Numbered from the stretch's first letter, positions 1 to 8,401 are shown. The stretch is 63,115 nt of DNA from Lachnospiraceae bacterium (GCA_017478245.1 JAFVDW010000047.1:1-63115), one strand, 5' to 3'. A program made the numbers and translations. Notes: generated from the letters alone by a model not told the origin.

Positions 1-1
1 C

Positions 2-646
2 CGCGATATTCTGGCTCTGGCGCTGCCCCTCACCGCCAATCGCATTATCCTCAATCTGCTGCAGAGTGTAGAGTCCATTTCGATTCCGGCCAAGCTAAAG
101 CTTTATGGTTATGATACCGCATCCTCCTTAAGTGTCTATGGGGTACTCACCGGTATGGCTATGCCTTTAATCTTTTTTCCAAATGCACTGACCGGCTCTG
201 TGGCAGTACTCCTACTTCCAATGATATCCGAAAGCTACGCATTGGGAGATAACAACGCTGTTCACAGGGCGACCCTGCGCACCATCAAATATTGTTGTGC
301 ACTGGGATTTGTCTGTATGGGTATCTTTGGACTGTTTGGCAGATATCTTGGCACTCTGCTGTTCGACAGCGCTATGGCAGGTCATTTTATCACAACCCTA
401 GGTTTCATTTGTCCTTTTATCTATTTAGACACCACCCTGTCCAGCATACTACAGGGATTGGGAATGGCAGGACGAATTTTTGTCATGAATACCGCTTGCC
501 TGCTGATCCGTCTTGCCTTTATTTTTCTGGCAGTTCCGCGTTTTGGCATCACCGGCTATCTGTGGGGGCTTCTGGCGAGCCAGTTAATCCTATGTGTGCT
601 TTACCTGCTCTGCCTCCATCGCTTTCGAGCCAAAAGCACCGGCTAA
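2..646 (+). CDS. SpoVB/MurJ-like polysaccharide flippase, C-terminal part
   Basis: The frame is open from the window edge, so the 5' end lies outside. The visible 214 residues are almost all hydrophobic helices typical of the MATE/MOP superfamily branch that includes SpoVB and MurJ. The stretch 'YGVLTGMAMPLIFFPNAL' followed by a 'LLPMISE' motif is what SpoVB-type proteins carry. Members move lipid-linked sugar precursors across the membrane; SpoVB serves spore cortex synthesis. It converges on the EAL gene with 15 bases between the stops. SpoVB itself or a paralogue cannot be told apart without the N-terminus. Confidence 0.8.
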   Translation, partial: RDILALALPLTANRIILNLLQSVESISIPAKLKLYGYDTASSLSVYGVLTGMAMPLIFFPNALTGSVAVLLLPMISESYALGDNNAVHRATLRTIKYCCALGFVCMGIFGLFGRYLGTLLFDSAMAGHFITTLGFICPFIYLDTTLSSILQGLGMAGRIFVMNTACLLIRLAFIFLAVPRFGITGYLWGLLASQLILCVLYLLCLHRFRAKSTG

Positions 647-661
647 AGCCTCACGCTCTGA

Positions 662-2500
662 TCAGGCATGTAGCTTCAAAAATTCTAAATACCTGTCCTC
701 ACGCAAGGGTTTGGAATAATAATAGCCCTGTGCAAAATCTGCCTGTGCATGCAATGCCATCTCTGTCATCTCAACTGTTTCAATTCCTTCCACAACAACC
801 TCCAAATTCTGGTTGTGGAACATCTTTACCAGATCTGCTATTGCCGCAAAATCCTGTTTTTGGAAAAAAGCAGCAAAAATCTCTTTGTCAATCTTCACCA
901 TATTGAAATGCCACTGGAACATTCGATTGAGATTCGTGGCACCGCTGCCATAATCATCCAGCGCCATTCCTTTTCCAAGCTCTGCCAACTGCTGCATGGT
1001 CCTATGGAATTCATCCGTCTCCATAATTGCCGTTTCCGTAATCTCAAACTCAATCATAGATGAATCAATCCCAAATTTCTCCATATCGTCTTTTAATTCT
1101 TCTGCAAGTCCCTCGTCCAGACACTGAATCGGCGACAAATTCACATGAATATATTCAATACCGCTTTCACGCAAATCGCAATTTTGTATTAATGCGCAGA
1201 CCTTCCTGAATATTTCCCGTCCGAGAGACACTATCTGCCCGGTTCTCTCCGCTTGGGGAATAAATTCTCCCGGCATAATCCATCCAAGCATTTCATCCTG
1301 AATGCGCACCAACGCCTCGGCGGTATCAAACCGACCGGTTCGATATGAATAAATAGGCTGATACCAAACCTCCACCGTCCCATTATTTACAGCTCTCTCA
1401 ATCGCCTTCTCAACACTTTTTGCACGACGCATCTGCTCCACAAGCGCGTCGTCAATCAAAGCATGCCTGGTCTTGTCCTTCGATTTTTCAGAAAAGAAAA
1501 AATGTAACAGTTCCAACAGTTGAACCGGGTCTCTTTCCTGCACATAAGCAGGAAGCATGCCTGTCCGAATTGCCAGATGCACTTCTGTCCCCTGCACGTT
1601 CCACGCATTCCGAAATCTTTCTTTCACACATTCCCCATAGCGTACTATGCTCTCATTCTTCTTGCCGACTGCCACGAATCTGCCGTCTCCAAAATAAAAC
1701 GTATGGTTCTCTCCTTCATTTTGCGTGAGCCAGCCACCAATCTCCCATAACGCTTCATTCATAATTGTCACATCATATACATTTCTCATATCATCATACT
1801 GATCTATGAAAAAACAGAAACAGGAGATTCCCTTTCCTGACGCCATCCACTCCCCCACAATGGCAAGAAATGCGTCCGTATCGAACAGAGCAGTCTTTTT
1901 CTCAATGTAATAATCCGGATTTTGAAGTGAAAGATATATAACGATAATTGCCATCTGCGCAAAAGCATCCATTATCAGGATATATGGCATACTAAATCTC
2001 AAAAAATTACCGCATAAAAGTAAACCACAATACAGCAGAATACTGATAAACTGTGTTCGTGATAGATTTTTACGAAATATCAGAACTGTAATAAGTGTGA
2101 GCAAAAGATAATACAAAAACAAATAATAAATGGAATTATACGCAACACCTCTCCGGTAGCCATATCCGGGAACGATTTCAAAAATCCATCCTGTCACCGG
2201 AGATAGAGCGATGAGTATCTCAATCATTATCAACGGTAGCATGAAAATACCTTCCATGCGTTTGGACATGGGACGCACTTTTATGTGGGTGGTTACCAGT
2301 GTATAAAGAAACAAAATTGCCGTTCTGGCAACATACAGCACAAAATACACTGTATTGACAAAGTATAGCGCACCTACAGAATACTTTGCGAAATCATTGT
2401 CCATCACACTGGCGCATATATCCATAAATGTCACCGCCAACTGAATGAACAATGCCCATAAAAACACTCTGTTCTGCCTGATGGGAAGTCGTTTTCGCAC
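662..2500 (-). CDS. Membrane-bound degenerate GGDEF plus EAL cyclic-di-GMP phosphodiesterase
   Basis: The N-terminal ~195 residues form several membrane helices. Residues ~200-330 resemble a GGDEF domain whose signature is replaced by 'FYFGDGRF', so it should not make c-di-GMP. Residues ~350-610 are an EAL domain with its catalytic set intact: 'AEALVRI', 'NLSP', 'EITETA', 'ALDDYGSG', 'VKIDKE' and 'VVEGIET'. Hydrolysis of c-di-GMP to pGpG is therefore expected. The start given is a GTG without a ribosome site. The frame stays open upstream to a TAG at 2588-2590 and encodes one more hydrophobic helix, so the true start is probably near 2566 (see findings). It follows nrdR closely and converges with the flippase gene. 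Confidence 0.9.
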   Translation of the reverse strand: MRKRLPIRQNRVFLWALFIQLAVTFMDICASVMDNDFAKYSVGALYFVNTVYFVLYVARTAILFLYTLVTTHIKVRPMSKRMEGIFMLPLIMIEILIALSPVTGWIFEIVPGYGYRRGVAYNSIYYLFLYYLLLTLITVLIFRKNLSRTQFISILLYCGLLLCGNFLRFSMPYILIMDAFAQMAIIVIYLSLQNPDYYIEKKTALFDTDAFLAIVGEWMASGKGISCFCFFIDQYDDMRNVYDVTIMNEALWEIGGWLTQNEGENHTFYFGDGRFVAVGKKNESIVRYGECVKERFRNAWNVQGTEVHLAIRTGMLPAYVQERDPVQLLELLHFFFSEKSKDKTRHALIDDALVEQMRRAKSVEKAIERAVNNGTVEVWYQPIYSYRTGRFDTAEALVRIQDEMLGWIMPGEFIPQAERTGQIVSLGREIFRKVCALIQNCDLRESGIEYIHVNLSPIQCLDEGLAEELKDDMEKFGIDSSMIEFEITETAIMETDEFHRTMQQLAELGKGMALDDYGSGATNLNRMFQWHFNMVKIDKEIFAAFFQKQDFAAIADLVKMFHNQNLEVVVEGIETVEMTEMALHAQADFAQGYYYSKPLREDRYLEFLKLHA

Positions 2501-2587
2501 AACAAAAAAACAAATAAATATAACCTCGATAAATAGTGCCGCTACCGCAAAATCATAGTTATAAATAAGCTCACCACCCCTCCAACA

Positions 2588-3037
2588 CTACTTCAGAACA
2601 CTCTTCAATTCATCCATAAAGGTGTTGATATCCTTGAACTCTCTATAAACTGACGCAAAACGCACATAGGCTACTGCATCCAGACTCTTCAGCTTATTCA
2701 TCACAAGCTCACCGATCACTTCGCTGGGAATCTCCTTCTCCTCCATGTTGAAGACCTCGTTCTCCACCTCATCCACCAACGCTGTAATATTCTGCGCACT
2801 AACCGGTCTCTTGTGACAGGCGCGCAACACACCGCCTTCAATTTTCTGACGATCATAGGTCTCTCTGTTATTATCCTTTTTGATAATAATCAGCGGAATC
2901 GTCTCAATCTTCTCGTAAGTGGTAAATCTTTTACCACACTCATCGCAAGCTCTGCGGCGCCTGATGGAATTATTCTCCTCAGCCGGTCTCGAATCAATTA
3001 CTCTGGTATTTTCATGACTGCAAAATGGACATTTCAT
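2588..3037 (-). CDS. nrdR: Transcriptional repressor NrdR
   Basis: The protein has 149 residues, the usual NrdR length. It opens with a zinc ribbon (CPFC near the N-terminus, CDEC about 30 residues later, then 'GKRFTTYE') and continues with an ATP-cone domain from about residue 45. NrdR senses ATP/dATP and represses ribonucleotide reductase genes. No nrd genes are in the window, so its targets are elsewhere. The gene follows ylmC on the same strand with 42 bases between. The ylmC-nrdR pairing next to sigG and sigE is a familiar clostridial arrangement. Confidence 0.96.
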   Translation of the reverse strand: MKCPFCSHENTRVIDSRPAEENNSIRRRRACDECGKRFTTYEKIETIPLIIIKKDNNRETYDRQKIEGGVLRACHKRPVSAQNITALVDEVENEVFNMEEKEIPSEVIGELVMNKLKSLDAVAYVRFASVYREFKDINTFMDELKSVLK

Positions 3038-3079
3038 TTGTAGATTCCTCCGTATTTTCGTTATTTAATTATAATAAAT

Positions 3080-3313
3080 TCAACATTTTATGTCAACTAA
3101 AATGATATCCGGACCAATCTGTCGAATATCCTTATAGGGGATTGCAAAATCCGGTTCACACCGCAAAAAATTCAACATTTTATTTCCGCCCGGAACCATA
3201 ATTTTGCAGATACATCCGCTGCACTCATCAAACTCCAGATCACACACGCGCCCTAGCTTTTTGCAATCTCTGATATTGATTACATCCTTGCACTTCAATT
3301 CCGACAAGAGCAT
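3080..3313 (-). CDS. ylmC: YlmC/YmxH family PRC-barrel sporulation-associated protein
   Basis: This is a 77-residue PRC-barrel protein beginning MLLSELKCKDVINI, with the family core 'GRVCDLEFDE' and an 'IPYKDIRQIGPDIILVD' ending. I chose the ATG at 3313 because GGAGTGAT stands 4 bases before it; an in-frame ATG at 3334 has no such site. YlmC/YmxH proteins are commonly found beside sigG/sigE in spore formers, but their molecular role is poorly defined. It is divergent from sigG, sharing a 136-base intergenic region that carries the sigG promoter. Confidence 0.88.
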   Translation of the reverse strand: MLLSELKCKDVINIRDCKKLGRVCDLEFDECSGCICKIMVPGGNKMLNFLRCEPDFAIPYKDIRQIGPDIILVDIKC

Positions 3314-3384
3314 TTTTATCACTCCAAAATACACCTATTCATTACCATGATATGCTTTTGTAATACGGATTGTCACATTTTCCT

Positions 3385-3414
3385 GAATATATTTTTCGTC
3401 AGACGTACATACTA
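3385..3414 (+). promoter_or_regulatory. Sigma-G type promoter of sigG
   Basis: GAATA at 3385-3389 and CATACTA at 3408-3414 are separated by exactly 18 bases. This agrees with the sigma-G consensus as I recall it from Bacillus subtilis (GMATR, 18 bases, CATNMTA) at every specified position. It lies 35 bases before the sigG start, upstream of an AGGAGG ribosome site. Positive autoregulation of sigG late in the forespore is the known behaviour; its use in this organism is inferred. Confidence 0.8.
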
Positions 3415-3449
3415 CCAATACAATATTTCAGCATATTTAGGAGGTCAAA

Positions 3450-4229
3450 ATGGCACAGGGAAAAGTTGAAATCTGTGGAGTGAACACCGCAAAGCTCCCA
3501 CTGTTAAAAGCAGCAGAAAAGGAGGCTTTGTTCGCACGCATTGAAGAAGGGGATACGCTCGCCAGAGAACAATATATAGAAGGAAATCTCCGCCTTGTTC
3601 TAAGCGTCATCAAGCGTTTTTCCTCCAGCAGCGAAAATGTGGATGATTTATTTCAGATTGGCTGTATCGGACTGATCAAAGCCATCGACAATTTTGACTC
3701 ATCCCTCAATGTAAAATTCTCTACTTACGCGGTTCCCATGATCATCGGGGAGATCAGAAGGTTCTTACGGGACAACAGCTCCATCAGAGTATCCCGTTCC
3801 TTGAAGGATACAGCGTACAAAGCCATCTATGCCCGTGATACCCTCACCCGTCAGAATCTTCGCGAGCCTACTCTGGAGGAGATCGCCAAGGAGGTCGGCA
3901 TCTCCAAGGAGGATATCGTCTACGCCATGGATGCCATACAGAATCCCATGAGCCTCTACGAGCCCATTTACACGGACGGAGGCGATACGTTATATGTGAT
4001 GGATCAGATTTCAGACAAAAAAAATAAGGAAGAGACCTGGGTGGAACATCTCTCCCTAAGCGAAGCTATGAAAAAACTAAATCCCCGAGAACACGAAATC
4101 ATCTCTCTGCGGTTCTTTGAAGGCAAAACCCAGATGGAAGTCGCACAGTATATCGGTATCTCACAGGCACAGGTATCTCGTCTGGAAAAAAACGCACTCC
4201 GCACCATGCGCAGCTATCTGACTGCATAA
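3450..4229 (+). CDS. sigG: RNA polymerase sporulation sigma factor SigG
   Basis: The 259-residue protein starts with the SigG-specific segment 'KVEICGVNT' followed by 'KLPLLK'. It has sigma-70 regions 2 ('NVDDLFQIGCIGLIKAIDNF'), 3 and 4, with a C-terminal helix-turn-helix around 'QYIGISQAQVSRLEKNAL'. SigG directs late forespore transcription after engulfment. The ATG has AGGAGG six bases before it. Unlike its neighbours sigE, ylmC and nrdR it lies on the plus strand, whereas sigE-sigG are usually tandem. Its own sigma-G type promoter lies upstream. It converges on a small minus-strand ORF whose stop is 4 bases past the sigG stop. Confidence 0.97.
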   Translation: MAQGKVEICGVNTAKLPLLKAAEKEALFARIEEGDTLAREQYIEGNLRLVLSVIKRFSSSSENVDDLFQIGCIGLIKAIDNFDSSLNVKFSTYAVPMIIGEIRRFLRDNSSIRVSRSLKDTAYKAIYARDTLTRQNLREPTLEEIAKEVGISKEDIVYAMDAIQNPMSLYEPIYTDGGDTLYVMDQISDKKNKEETWVEHLSLSEAMKKLNPREHEIISLRFFEGKTQMEVAQYIGISQAQVSRLEKNALRTMRSYLTA

Positions 4230-4233
4230 CCGT

Positions 4234-4398
4234 TCAAGCTATCTCGGATGCCATACAGACTCCGTATTCCAGGTTCTGCCCGTCCAGCAGCTCCTGCATG
4301 CGGTCTATGGCATCTTCCTCATTATCTGCGAACAAAATTGTCTTTTGAATCTCTGTCTGCATGTCCTCTGACAGTGCAATCACTTCGTACATTTGCAT
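4234..4398 (-). CDS. Small 54-residue ORF overlapping the vanZ-like gene end
   Basis: A short frame starts ATG-CAA-ATG at 4398 with AGGAAG just upstream and ends in TGA at 4234-4236. The product is acidic and probably helical ('DMQTEIQKT', 'DNEEDAIDRMQELLDG') and I do not recognise it. Its first 77 bases lie inside the end of the vanZ-like gene in another frame, a short overlap consistent with translational coupling. It could be a chance frame. The Shine-Dalgarno match and the tidy fit between the vanZ-like and sigG stops argue for a gene. Confidence 0.45.
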   Translation of the reverse strand: MQMYEVIALSEDMQTEIQKTILFADNEEDAIDRMQELLDGQNLEYGVCMASEIA

Positions 4399-4927
4399 AG
4401 TGCTTCCTTTTCATCCTCCACCCGTATCCAATGCCAAAAATACATGCACCGATCAACGCTCCCAACGTATTGGTCAGCACATCATCAATCTGAAAATATC
4501 CCCGTCCGGTGAGCAACTGCAAGCCTTCAATCAACAGACTGCTTAACATTCCCGCAAAAGTAGCCCGGAACACATTCCGCATAGGCTTTACATTCCATGC
4601 CAGCAAATAGCCATATGGAACAAACAGGAGTACATTCTCTATCACAAAAGCATGCGTCCTTCTTGTTCTCCCCCATGTGGAAAACAGCTCCATATCCACC
4701 TTGCGCACTCTGCTTCCCAATTCACGAGACAAGAAAGTAATACAAAGCACCACCACCACATACACTACCAGACAGGAAATCGCCACCACGGGTAAAGGTT
4801 CCTCCCCCCTTCTGCGCCTGCCCCTATTAAACATACCAAGAATAGCCGCCACAAGAATACCCGGTATCAATCCATAGGAAAGATACCGGAACACGCCCAG
4901 CACATCTCTGACTATATATTGAACCAT
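4322..4927 (-). CDS. VanZ family membrane protein
   Basis: The 201-residue protein has about four membrane helices and the VanZ signature segments: 'ENVLLFVPYGYLL' (about residues 97-109) and 'IEGLQLLTGRGYFQIDDVLTN' near residue 133, followed by a glycine-rich helix. VanZ relatives are associated with low-level teicoplanin resistance, but most chromosomal copies have no tested function. The last ~28 residues are charged and encoded where the small ORF overlaps, so the tail is less certain. It sits in the sigE-sigG interval, where it is not usually found. Confidence 0.85.
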   Translation of the reverse strand: MVQYIVRDVLGVFRYLSYGLIPGILVAAILGMFNRGRRRRGEEPLPVVAISCLVVYVVVVLCITFLSRELGSRVRKVDMELFSTWGRTRRTHAFVIENVLLFVPYGYLLAWNVKPMRNVFRATFAGMLSSLLIEGLQLLTGRGYFQIDDVLTNTLGALIGACIFGIGYGWRMKRKHYANVRSDCTVRGHADRDSKDNFVRR

Positions 4928-4963
4928 AAATTATTTTCTCCAACGTAAGTAATTAAATAATCC

Positions 4964-5275
4964 TCAGCTTAAAGAATAGCTGTCCCAATTTGCAGATGCC
5001 CTGCTCCATCTATCCTTGTCTTCAAACAATCGATCATTCATCCAGGCAACTGCATCCACCACGCCGTCCTCATCAAATTCAAAAAAAACACTGCTCTTGG
5101 ATTCCTCCGGCGTTTTAAAAAAGTTAAAGGGCTCCGGCCAGACTGTTACCTTCAGCTTTTTGTTGCCCTCCTCATCACTGGCACTCTCCAGACGATATCT
5201 CATCCCCTGATGGGAACCTGTATATTCGCTTTTTTTCAGATATTCCATCGATAATATATCTTCACGCTTTATCAT
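4964..5275 (-). CDS. Conserved hypothetical protein, 103 residues
   Basis: This soluble protein of about 103 residues is rich in charged and aromatic amino acids ('YTGSHQGMRYRLE', 'VTVWPEPFNFFKTPEE', 'AVAWMNDRLFEDKDRW'). The pattern recalls a small family I have seen in Lachnospiraceae genomes without a known function; I cannot name a domain. The ATG at 5275 was preferred over the GTG one codon earlier. A TATAAT at about 5357-5362 could serve it, but I see no good -35. It lies between sigE and the vanZ-like gene, all on minus. Confidence 0.7.
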   Translation of the reverse strand: MIKREDILSMEYLKKSEYTGSHQGMRYRLESASDEEGNKKLKVTVWPEPFNFFKTPEESKSSVFFEFDEDGVVDAVAWMNDRLFEDKDRWSRASANWDSYSLS

Positions 5276-5386
5276 CACATTATTCCATCACGTCTATATT
5301 TGTATTTCACTTCCATCTCACAGCATATTGTGAACTGCCAGACGGCTTGCGCCTATTATATAACAGATTTATCCCAAAAGTAAAGG

Positions 5387-6124
5387 TCAAATATGCAGAC
5401 TCATCTCCTTTTTTAGCTGACGCATAATCTTCTTTTCCAGTCTCGAAATGTATGATTGGGAAATTCCGAGATAATTTGCCACTTCCTTCTGTGTCATCTC
5501 CTGACCGTCCCTTGTGCCCAATCCAAAACGCAGCCGGATAATCGTCCGCTCTCTATCAGACAGCTTTTCAATCGCTCCCTCCAACACTTTCCTTTCTGCT
5601 TCATTCTCCAGATCCCGATATATCACATCCTCATCTGTTCCCAGTATATCGGACAAAAGCAGCTCGTTACCATCCCAATCCACATTCAACGGTTCGTCGA
5701 TGGACACTTCCAGACGCGTTTTATTGTTCCGGCGAAGATAGATCAAAATCTCATTTTCAATACAGCGGGATGCGTAGGTAGCAATCTTGATATTTTTATC
5801 CGGTTTGAAGGTATTGATGGACTTTATCAGCCCAATGGTTCCAATAGAGATCAGATCCTCCACCCCCACACCGGTATTATCAAATTTCTTGGCTATGTAG
5901 ACCACCAGACGAAGATTATGCTCAATCAGGATGGATTTTGCTTCATCTTCATATTCTGTCCCCAGATCGTTTATGACCTGATTCTCCTTGGTGGGTTCCA
6001 AGGTCGGCGGCAACACCTCTGCTCCTCCGATATAATGAATATCGCCTCTTCGCCCAAAAAGCCCTCCCTCTCTACAAATCATTTTTAATTGCATTTTACC
6101 CGGCATTGCCATCTTTATAATCAT
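5387..6124 (-). CDS. sigE: RNA polymerase sporulation sigma factor SigE precursor
   Basis: This is a 245-residue sigma factor. The N-terminal ~30 residues form the pro-sequence. The segment '[14 protein letters not shown]' aligns with the B. subtilis pro-sigma-E cleavage region, placing the SpoIIGA cut near H30/Y31. Regions 2 ('[20 protein letters not shown]'), 3 and 4 ('[19 protein letters not shown]') follow. SigE runs early mother-cell transcription. It starts 16 bases after spoIIGA on the same strand, so protease and substrate are co-transcribed. Several in-frame ATGs (6124, 6112, 6106) make the exact start uncertain; none has a strong ribosome site. Confidence 0.96.
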   Translation of the reverse strand: MIIKMAMPGKMQLKMICREGGLFGRRGDIHYIGGAEVLPPTLEPTKENQVINDLGTEYEDEAKSILIEHNLRLVVYIAKKFDNTGVGVEDLISIGTIGLIKSINTFKPDKNIKIATYASRCIENEILIYLRRNNKTRLEVSIDEPLNVDWDGNELLLSDILGTDEDVIYRDLENEAERKVLEGAIEKLSDRERTIIRLRFGLGTRDGQEMTQKEVANYLGISQSYISRLEKKIMRQLKKEMSLHI

Positions 6125-6140
6125 TTCTTATCACGCCTTT

Positions 6141-6968
6141 CTACCCACGCAACAAAAGCTGTGGGTTCACAATCATTCTCACATCTCCACTCTCCTTTGA
6201 ACCACATAAATCTTCTTCGCTGACCGCAACATAAATGTTCTTACACATTTTTCTCACACCTTCCACTTCAATCCAAATCTCCGGCAGGATATATCCTTTC
6301 AAGATGCCGTTTTTTTTGCCAATACTGTGGTAAGGTATTGCGCGATATAAGGGTTCCCTTTCTCCGTAAAGTTCTTCAAACATCTTTTGCTCAATAATGG
6401 AAACCGGCTCTCCGCTGATGGGCTCCACCAGACTGTTTCCCGAATCAATCAGTCCATTCACAATCATCTTCACATCCTGATTGATAAGCGTGGCTTTGCA
6501 TATGTATTGCTGCTTCTCCCGCTTTTCCCGAAAGGAGCAAAACCCCAAAACCAACAACGCTCCCACCAAAAGAACAGCAAACATTCCGACAGTCAATCCC
6601 GGCACATTTGCCAGCTTGCGCATAATGAACAGCAGCCCGCCTCCCAGAAAAAAAGAAAAGAGTAGCATCTTTTCACAAATTTTCAAAAAGGCTTTCACTG
6701 TTCGAACCCGAAAAGCAATTTTAACCATCAGAACTGTCCCCATCACAATCCCCAACAGGCTGTCCGCCCACGGTGGGAAAGCGCGTAAAATGGGCAATCT
6801 GTTACAGACAAATGGCAGCACATACATGCCTGCTCCCACCGCTGCTCCGGCAATCAGTCTTATGCGCGTGGCAGTGCGCATACTACTACTATTTACCAAA
6901 AGCAACAAGTATAGGTTCATAACAAAATTAATAAAAAAAAGACTGTCTACATAAAGTTCATAATACAT
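6141..6968 (-). CDS. spoIIGA: Sporulation sigma-E factor-processing peptidase SpoIIGA
   Basis: The N-terminal half (about 150 residues) has five hydrophobic helices, beginning 'YYELYVDSLFFINF'. The C-terminal half carries the aspartic-protease motif 'GLIDSGNSLVEP' with the predicted catalytic Asp, and ends 'NPQLLLRG'. SpoIIGA sits in the sporulation septum and removes the SigE pro-sequence after a signal from SpoIIR. I start the gene at the ATG at 6968. An upstream in-frame start at 7076 would place the promoter and Spo0A site inside the coding region and add residues not typical of the family. The length is 275 residues. Confidence 0.93.
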   Translation of the reverse strand: MYYELYVDSLFFINFVMNLYLLLLVNSSSMRTATRIRLIAGAAVGAGMYVLPFVCNRLPILRAFPPWADSLLGIVMGTVLMVKIAFRVRTVKAFLKICEKMLLFSFFLGGGLLFIMRKLANVPGLTVGMFAVLLVGALLVLGFCSFREKREKQQYICKATLINQDVKMIVNGLIDSGNSLVEPISGEPVSIIEQKMFEELYGEREPLYRAIPYHSIGKKNGILKGYILPEIWIEVEGVRKMCKNIYVAVSEEDLCGSKESGDVRMIVNPQLLLRG

Positions 6969-6989
6969 CGCATCACCATTTTCACAATT

Positions 6990-7065
6990 ATTATAAAGGG
7001 AGGTCAGAAAGTAATTTGTCAAAATAGGGGCGCGAGAATTGTTTTTTATTTTATAAATTTCGACA
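6990..7065 (-). promoter_or_regulatory. Spo0A-dependent type promoter of spoIIGA-sigE
   Basis: Read on minus, the -35 is TTGACA (7017-7022) and the -10 is TATAAT (6990-6995), separated by 21 bases rather than 17. The B. subtilis spoIIG promoter is known for a similarly overlong spacer (22 bases), which makes it dependent on Spo0A~P. An exact 0A box, TGTCGAA, lies at 7059-7065. A one-mismatch box (TGTCAAA, plus strand, 7017-7023) overlaps the -35. Regulation by Spo0A is inferred from this layout. Confidence 0.78.
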
Positions 7066-7107
7066 CAAAAAAACACACCTAAGCATAAATACAGCTCAGA
7101 TGTGTTT
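7066..7107 (-). terminator. Rho-independent terminator after ftsZ
   Basis: On the minus strand a 14-bp stem (arms 7094-7107 and 7071-7084, two G-T pairs) with a 9-base loop is followed by a run of T. It lies 36 bases after the ftsZ stop and ends the division cluster. The T run directly abuts the Spo0A box of the next promoter. Confidence 0.85.
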
Positions 7108-7142
7108 CATGATTCATACATTATATGATATTGTTCTATCCG

Positions 7143-8327
7143 TTATTTTTTCTGCAGGAAAGCCGGTATATTCAAGGACTTCTCCTCTACAGAGCTTCGG
7201 ATATCTGTGGGCTTCTGAATCCCGGGAAGGGGCTTCACCGGCTGCACAGGCGTCACCGGCTGTGCAGGTGTAATAGGTGGGATATTCAAGCCCTTGAGGG
7301 ACGTGGGCGTCATATGCGCCGTAGGCTGCCTGTATGCCGAACCACCACCCAGTCTATTAGGCATAGAATTATCCGGAACATCCTCAAGACCTGTAGCGAT
7401 AACCGTGATGGTACAGGTATCTGTCTTGGAGGAATCATACATGGAACCAAAAATAATATTTACCTCATCTCCTGTCAGCTCACGCACATAGTCAGAAGCA
7501 ATGGACGCATCTGCCAAAGAAATATCACCGGATACATTGATGATAACATCTGTCGCACCATTGATGGTCGTCTCAAGCAAGGGGCTTTCCACCGCCATTT
7601 TCACAGCCTCCAAAGCCTTGTCGTCACCTTTGCCCTCACCGATGCCGATGTGTGCAATACCCTTGTCCTTCATAACGGTCTGGACATCCGCAAAATCCAA
7701 ATTAATGATAGCAGGAACATTAATCAAATCGGTAATTCCCTGCACCGCCTGCTGCAATACCTCATCCGCCTTTTTAAGCGCTTCCGGCATTGTAGTACGC
7801 CTGTCCACAATCTCTAACAGCTTGTCATTGGGAATCACGATTAAGGTATCTACATTCTCCTTAATGCGTTCGATTCCGCCGAGTGCATTCACCATACGGG
7901 TCTTCGCTTCAAAACGGAAGGGCTTTGTCACAACACCGACCGTCAAAATCCCCATATCCTTTGCCAGCTTAGCTACTACCGGAGCAGCGCCGGTACCGGT
8001 ACCACCGCCCATTCCACAGGTTACGAACACCATATCCGCACCCTGCAGTGCTTCAGAAATCTCTTCCACACTTTCCTCTGCAGCCTTTTCACCCACTTCA
8101 GGCTTGGCGCCTGCACCAAGTCCCTTAGTCAATTTCTCACCAATCTGTAGAAGCTTCGGTGCCTTGCAAAGCTGCAATGCCTGCTTGTCCGTATTGACTC
8201 CTACAAATTCAACTCCATCAATTCTTCCATCAATCATTCTATTAACAGCATTATTACCTGCGCCACCTACACCAACTACAATGATCTTAGCAGCAGATTC
8301 AGCATCGTTTGTCTTAATCTCCAGCAA
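7143..8327 (-). CDS. ftsZ: Cell division GTPase FtsZ
   Basis: The 394-residue tubulin homologue has its nucleotide-binding glycine loop '[13 protein letters not shown]', the tubulin signature '[15 protein letters not shown]' and the T7 loop '[11 protein letters not shown]'. A Pro-rich linker (about residues 330-380) leads to the conserved C-terminal peptide 'NIPAFLQKK' that binds partners such as FtsA or SepF. FtsZ polymerises into the Z ring at midcell. The start is TTG, with GGAGG eight bases upstream. A separate promoter lies in the 138-base gap after divIB, so ftsZ can be transcribed independently of the cluster. It ends at a strong terminator. Confidence 0.98.
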   Translation of the reverse strand: MLEIKTNDAESAAKIIVVGVGGAGNNAVNRMIDGRIDGVEFVGVNTDKQALQLCKAPKLLQIGEKLTKGLGAGAKPEVGEKAAEESVEEISEALQGADMVFVTCGMGGGTGTGAAPVVAKLAKDMGILTVGVVTKPFRFEAKTRMVNALGGIERIKENVDTLIVIPNDKLLEIVDRRTTMPEALKKADEVLQQAVQGITDLINVPAIINLDFADVQTVMKDKGIAHIGIGEGKGDDKALEAVKMAVESPLLETTINGATDVIINVSGDISLADASIASDYVRELTGDEVNIIFGSMYDSSKTDTCTITVIATGLEDVPDNSMPNRLGGGSAYRQPTAHMTPTSLKGLNIPPITPAQPVTPVQPVKPLPGIQKPTDIRSSVEEKSLNIPAFLQKK

Positions 8328-8372
8328 GGGTAAGTCCTCCTCTTCCTTTAACTAGTAAACTCCATATAGACT

Positions 8373-8401
8373 ATCATATAATTATTTCACAAATTAATCA
8401 A
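8373..8401 (-). promoter_or_regulatory. Sigma-A type promoter of ftsZ
   Basis: TTGATT (8396-8401) and TATGAT (8373-8378) are 17 bases apart on minus, 46 bases before the TTG start. The surrounding 140 bases are strongly A+T-rich. This gives ftsZ its own transcript besides read-through from murA-divIB. Confidence 0.65.

Noticed and set aside
6969-7076. N-terminal extension of spoIIGA
   Set aside because: It would include the promoter elements, and the family starts at 'MYYELYVDSLFF'.
7501-8355. Ser/Thr/Pro-rich open frame of 284 codons antisense to ftsZ
   Set aside because: The composition is what the complementary strand of a Gly/Ala/Asp-rich gene gives; no start site or motif supports it.
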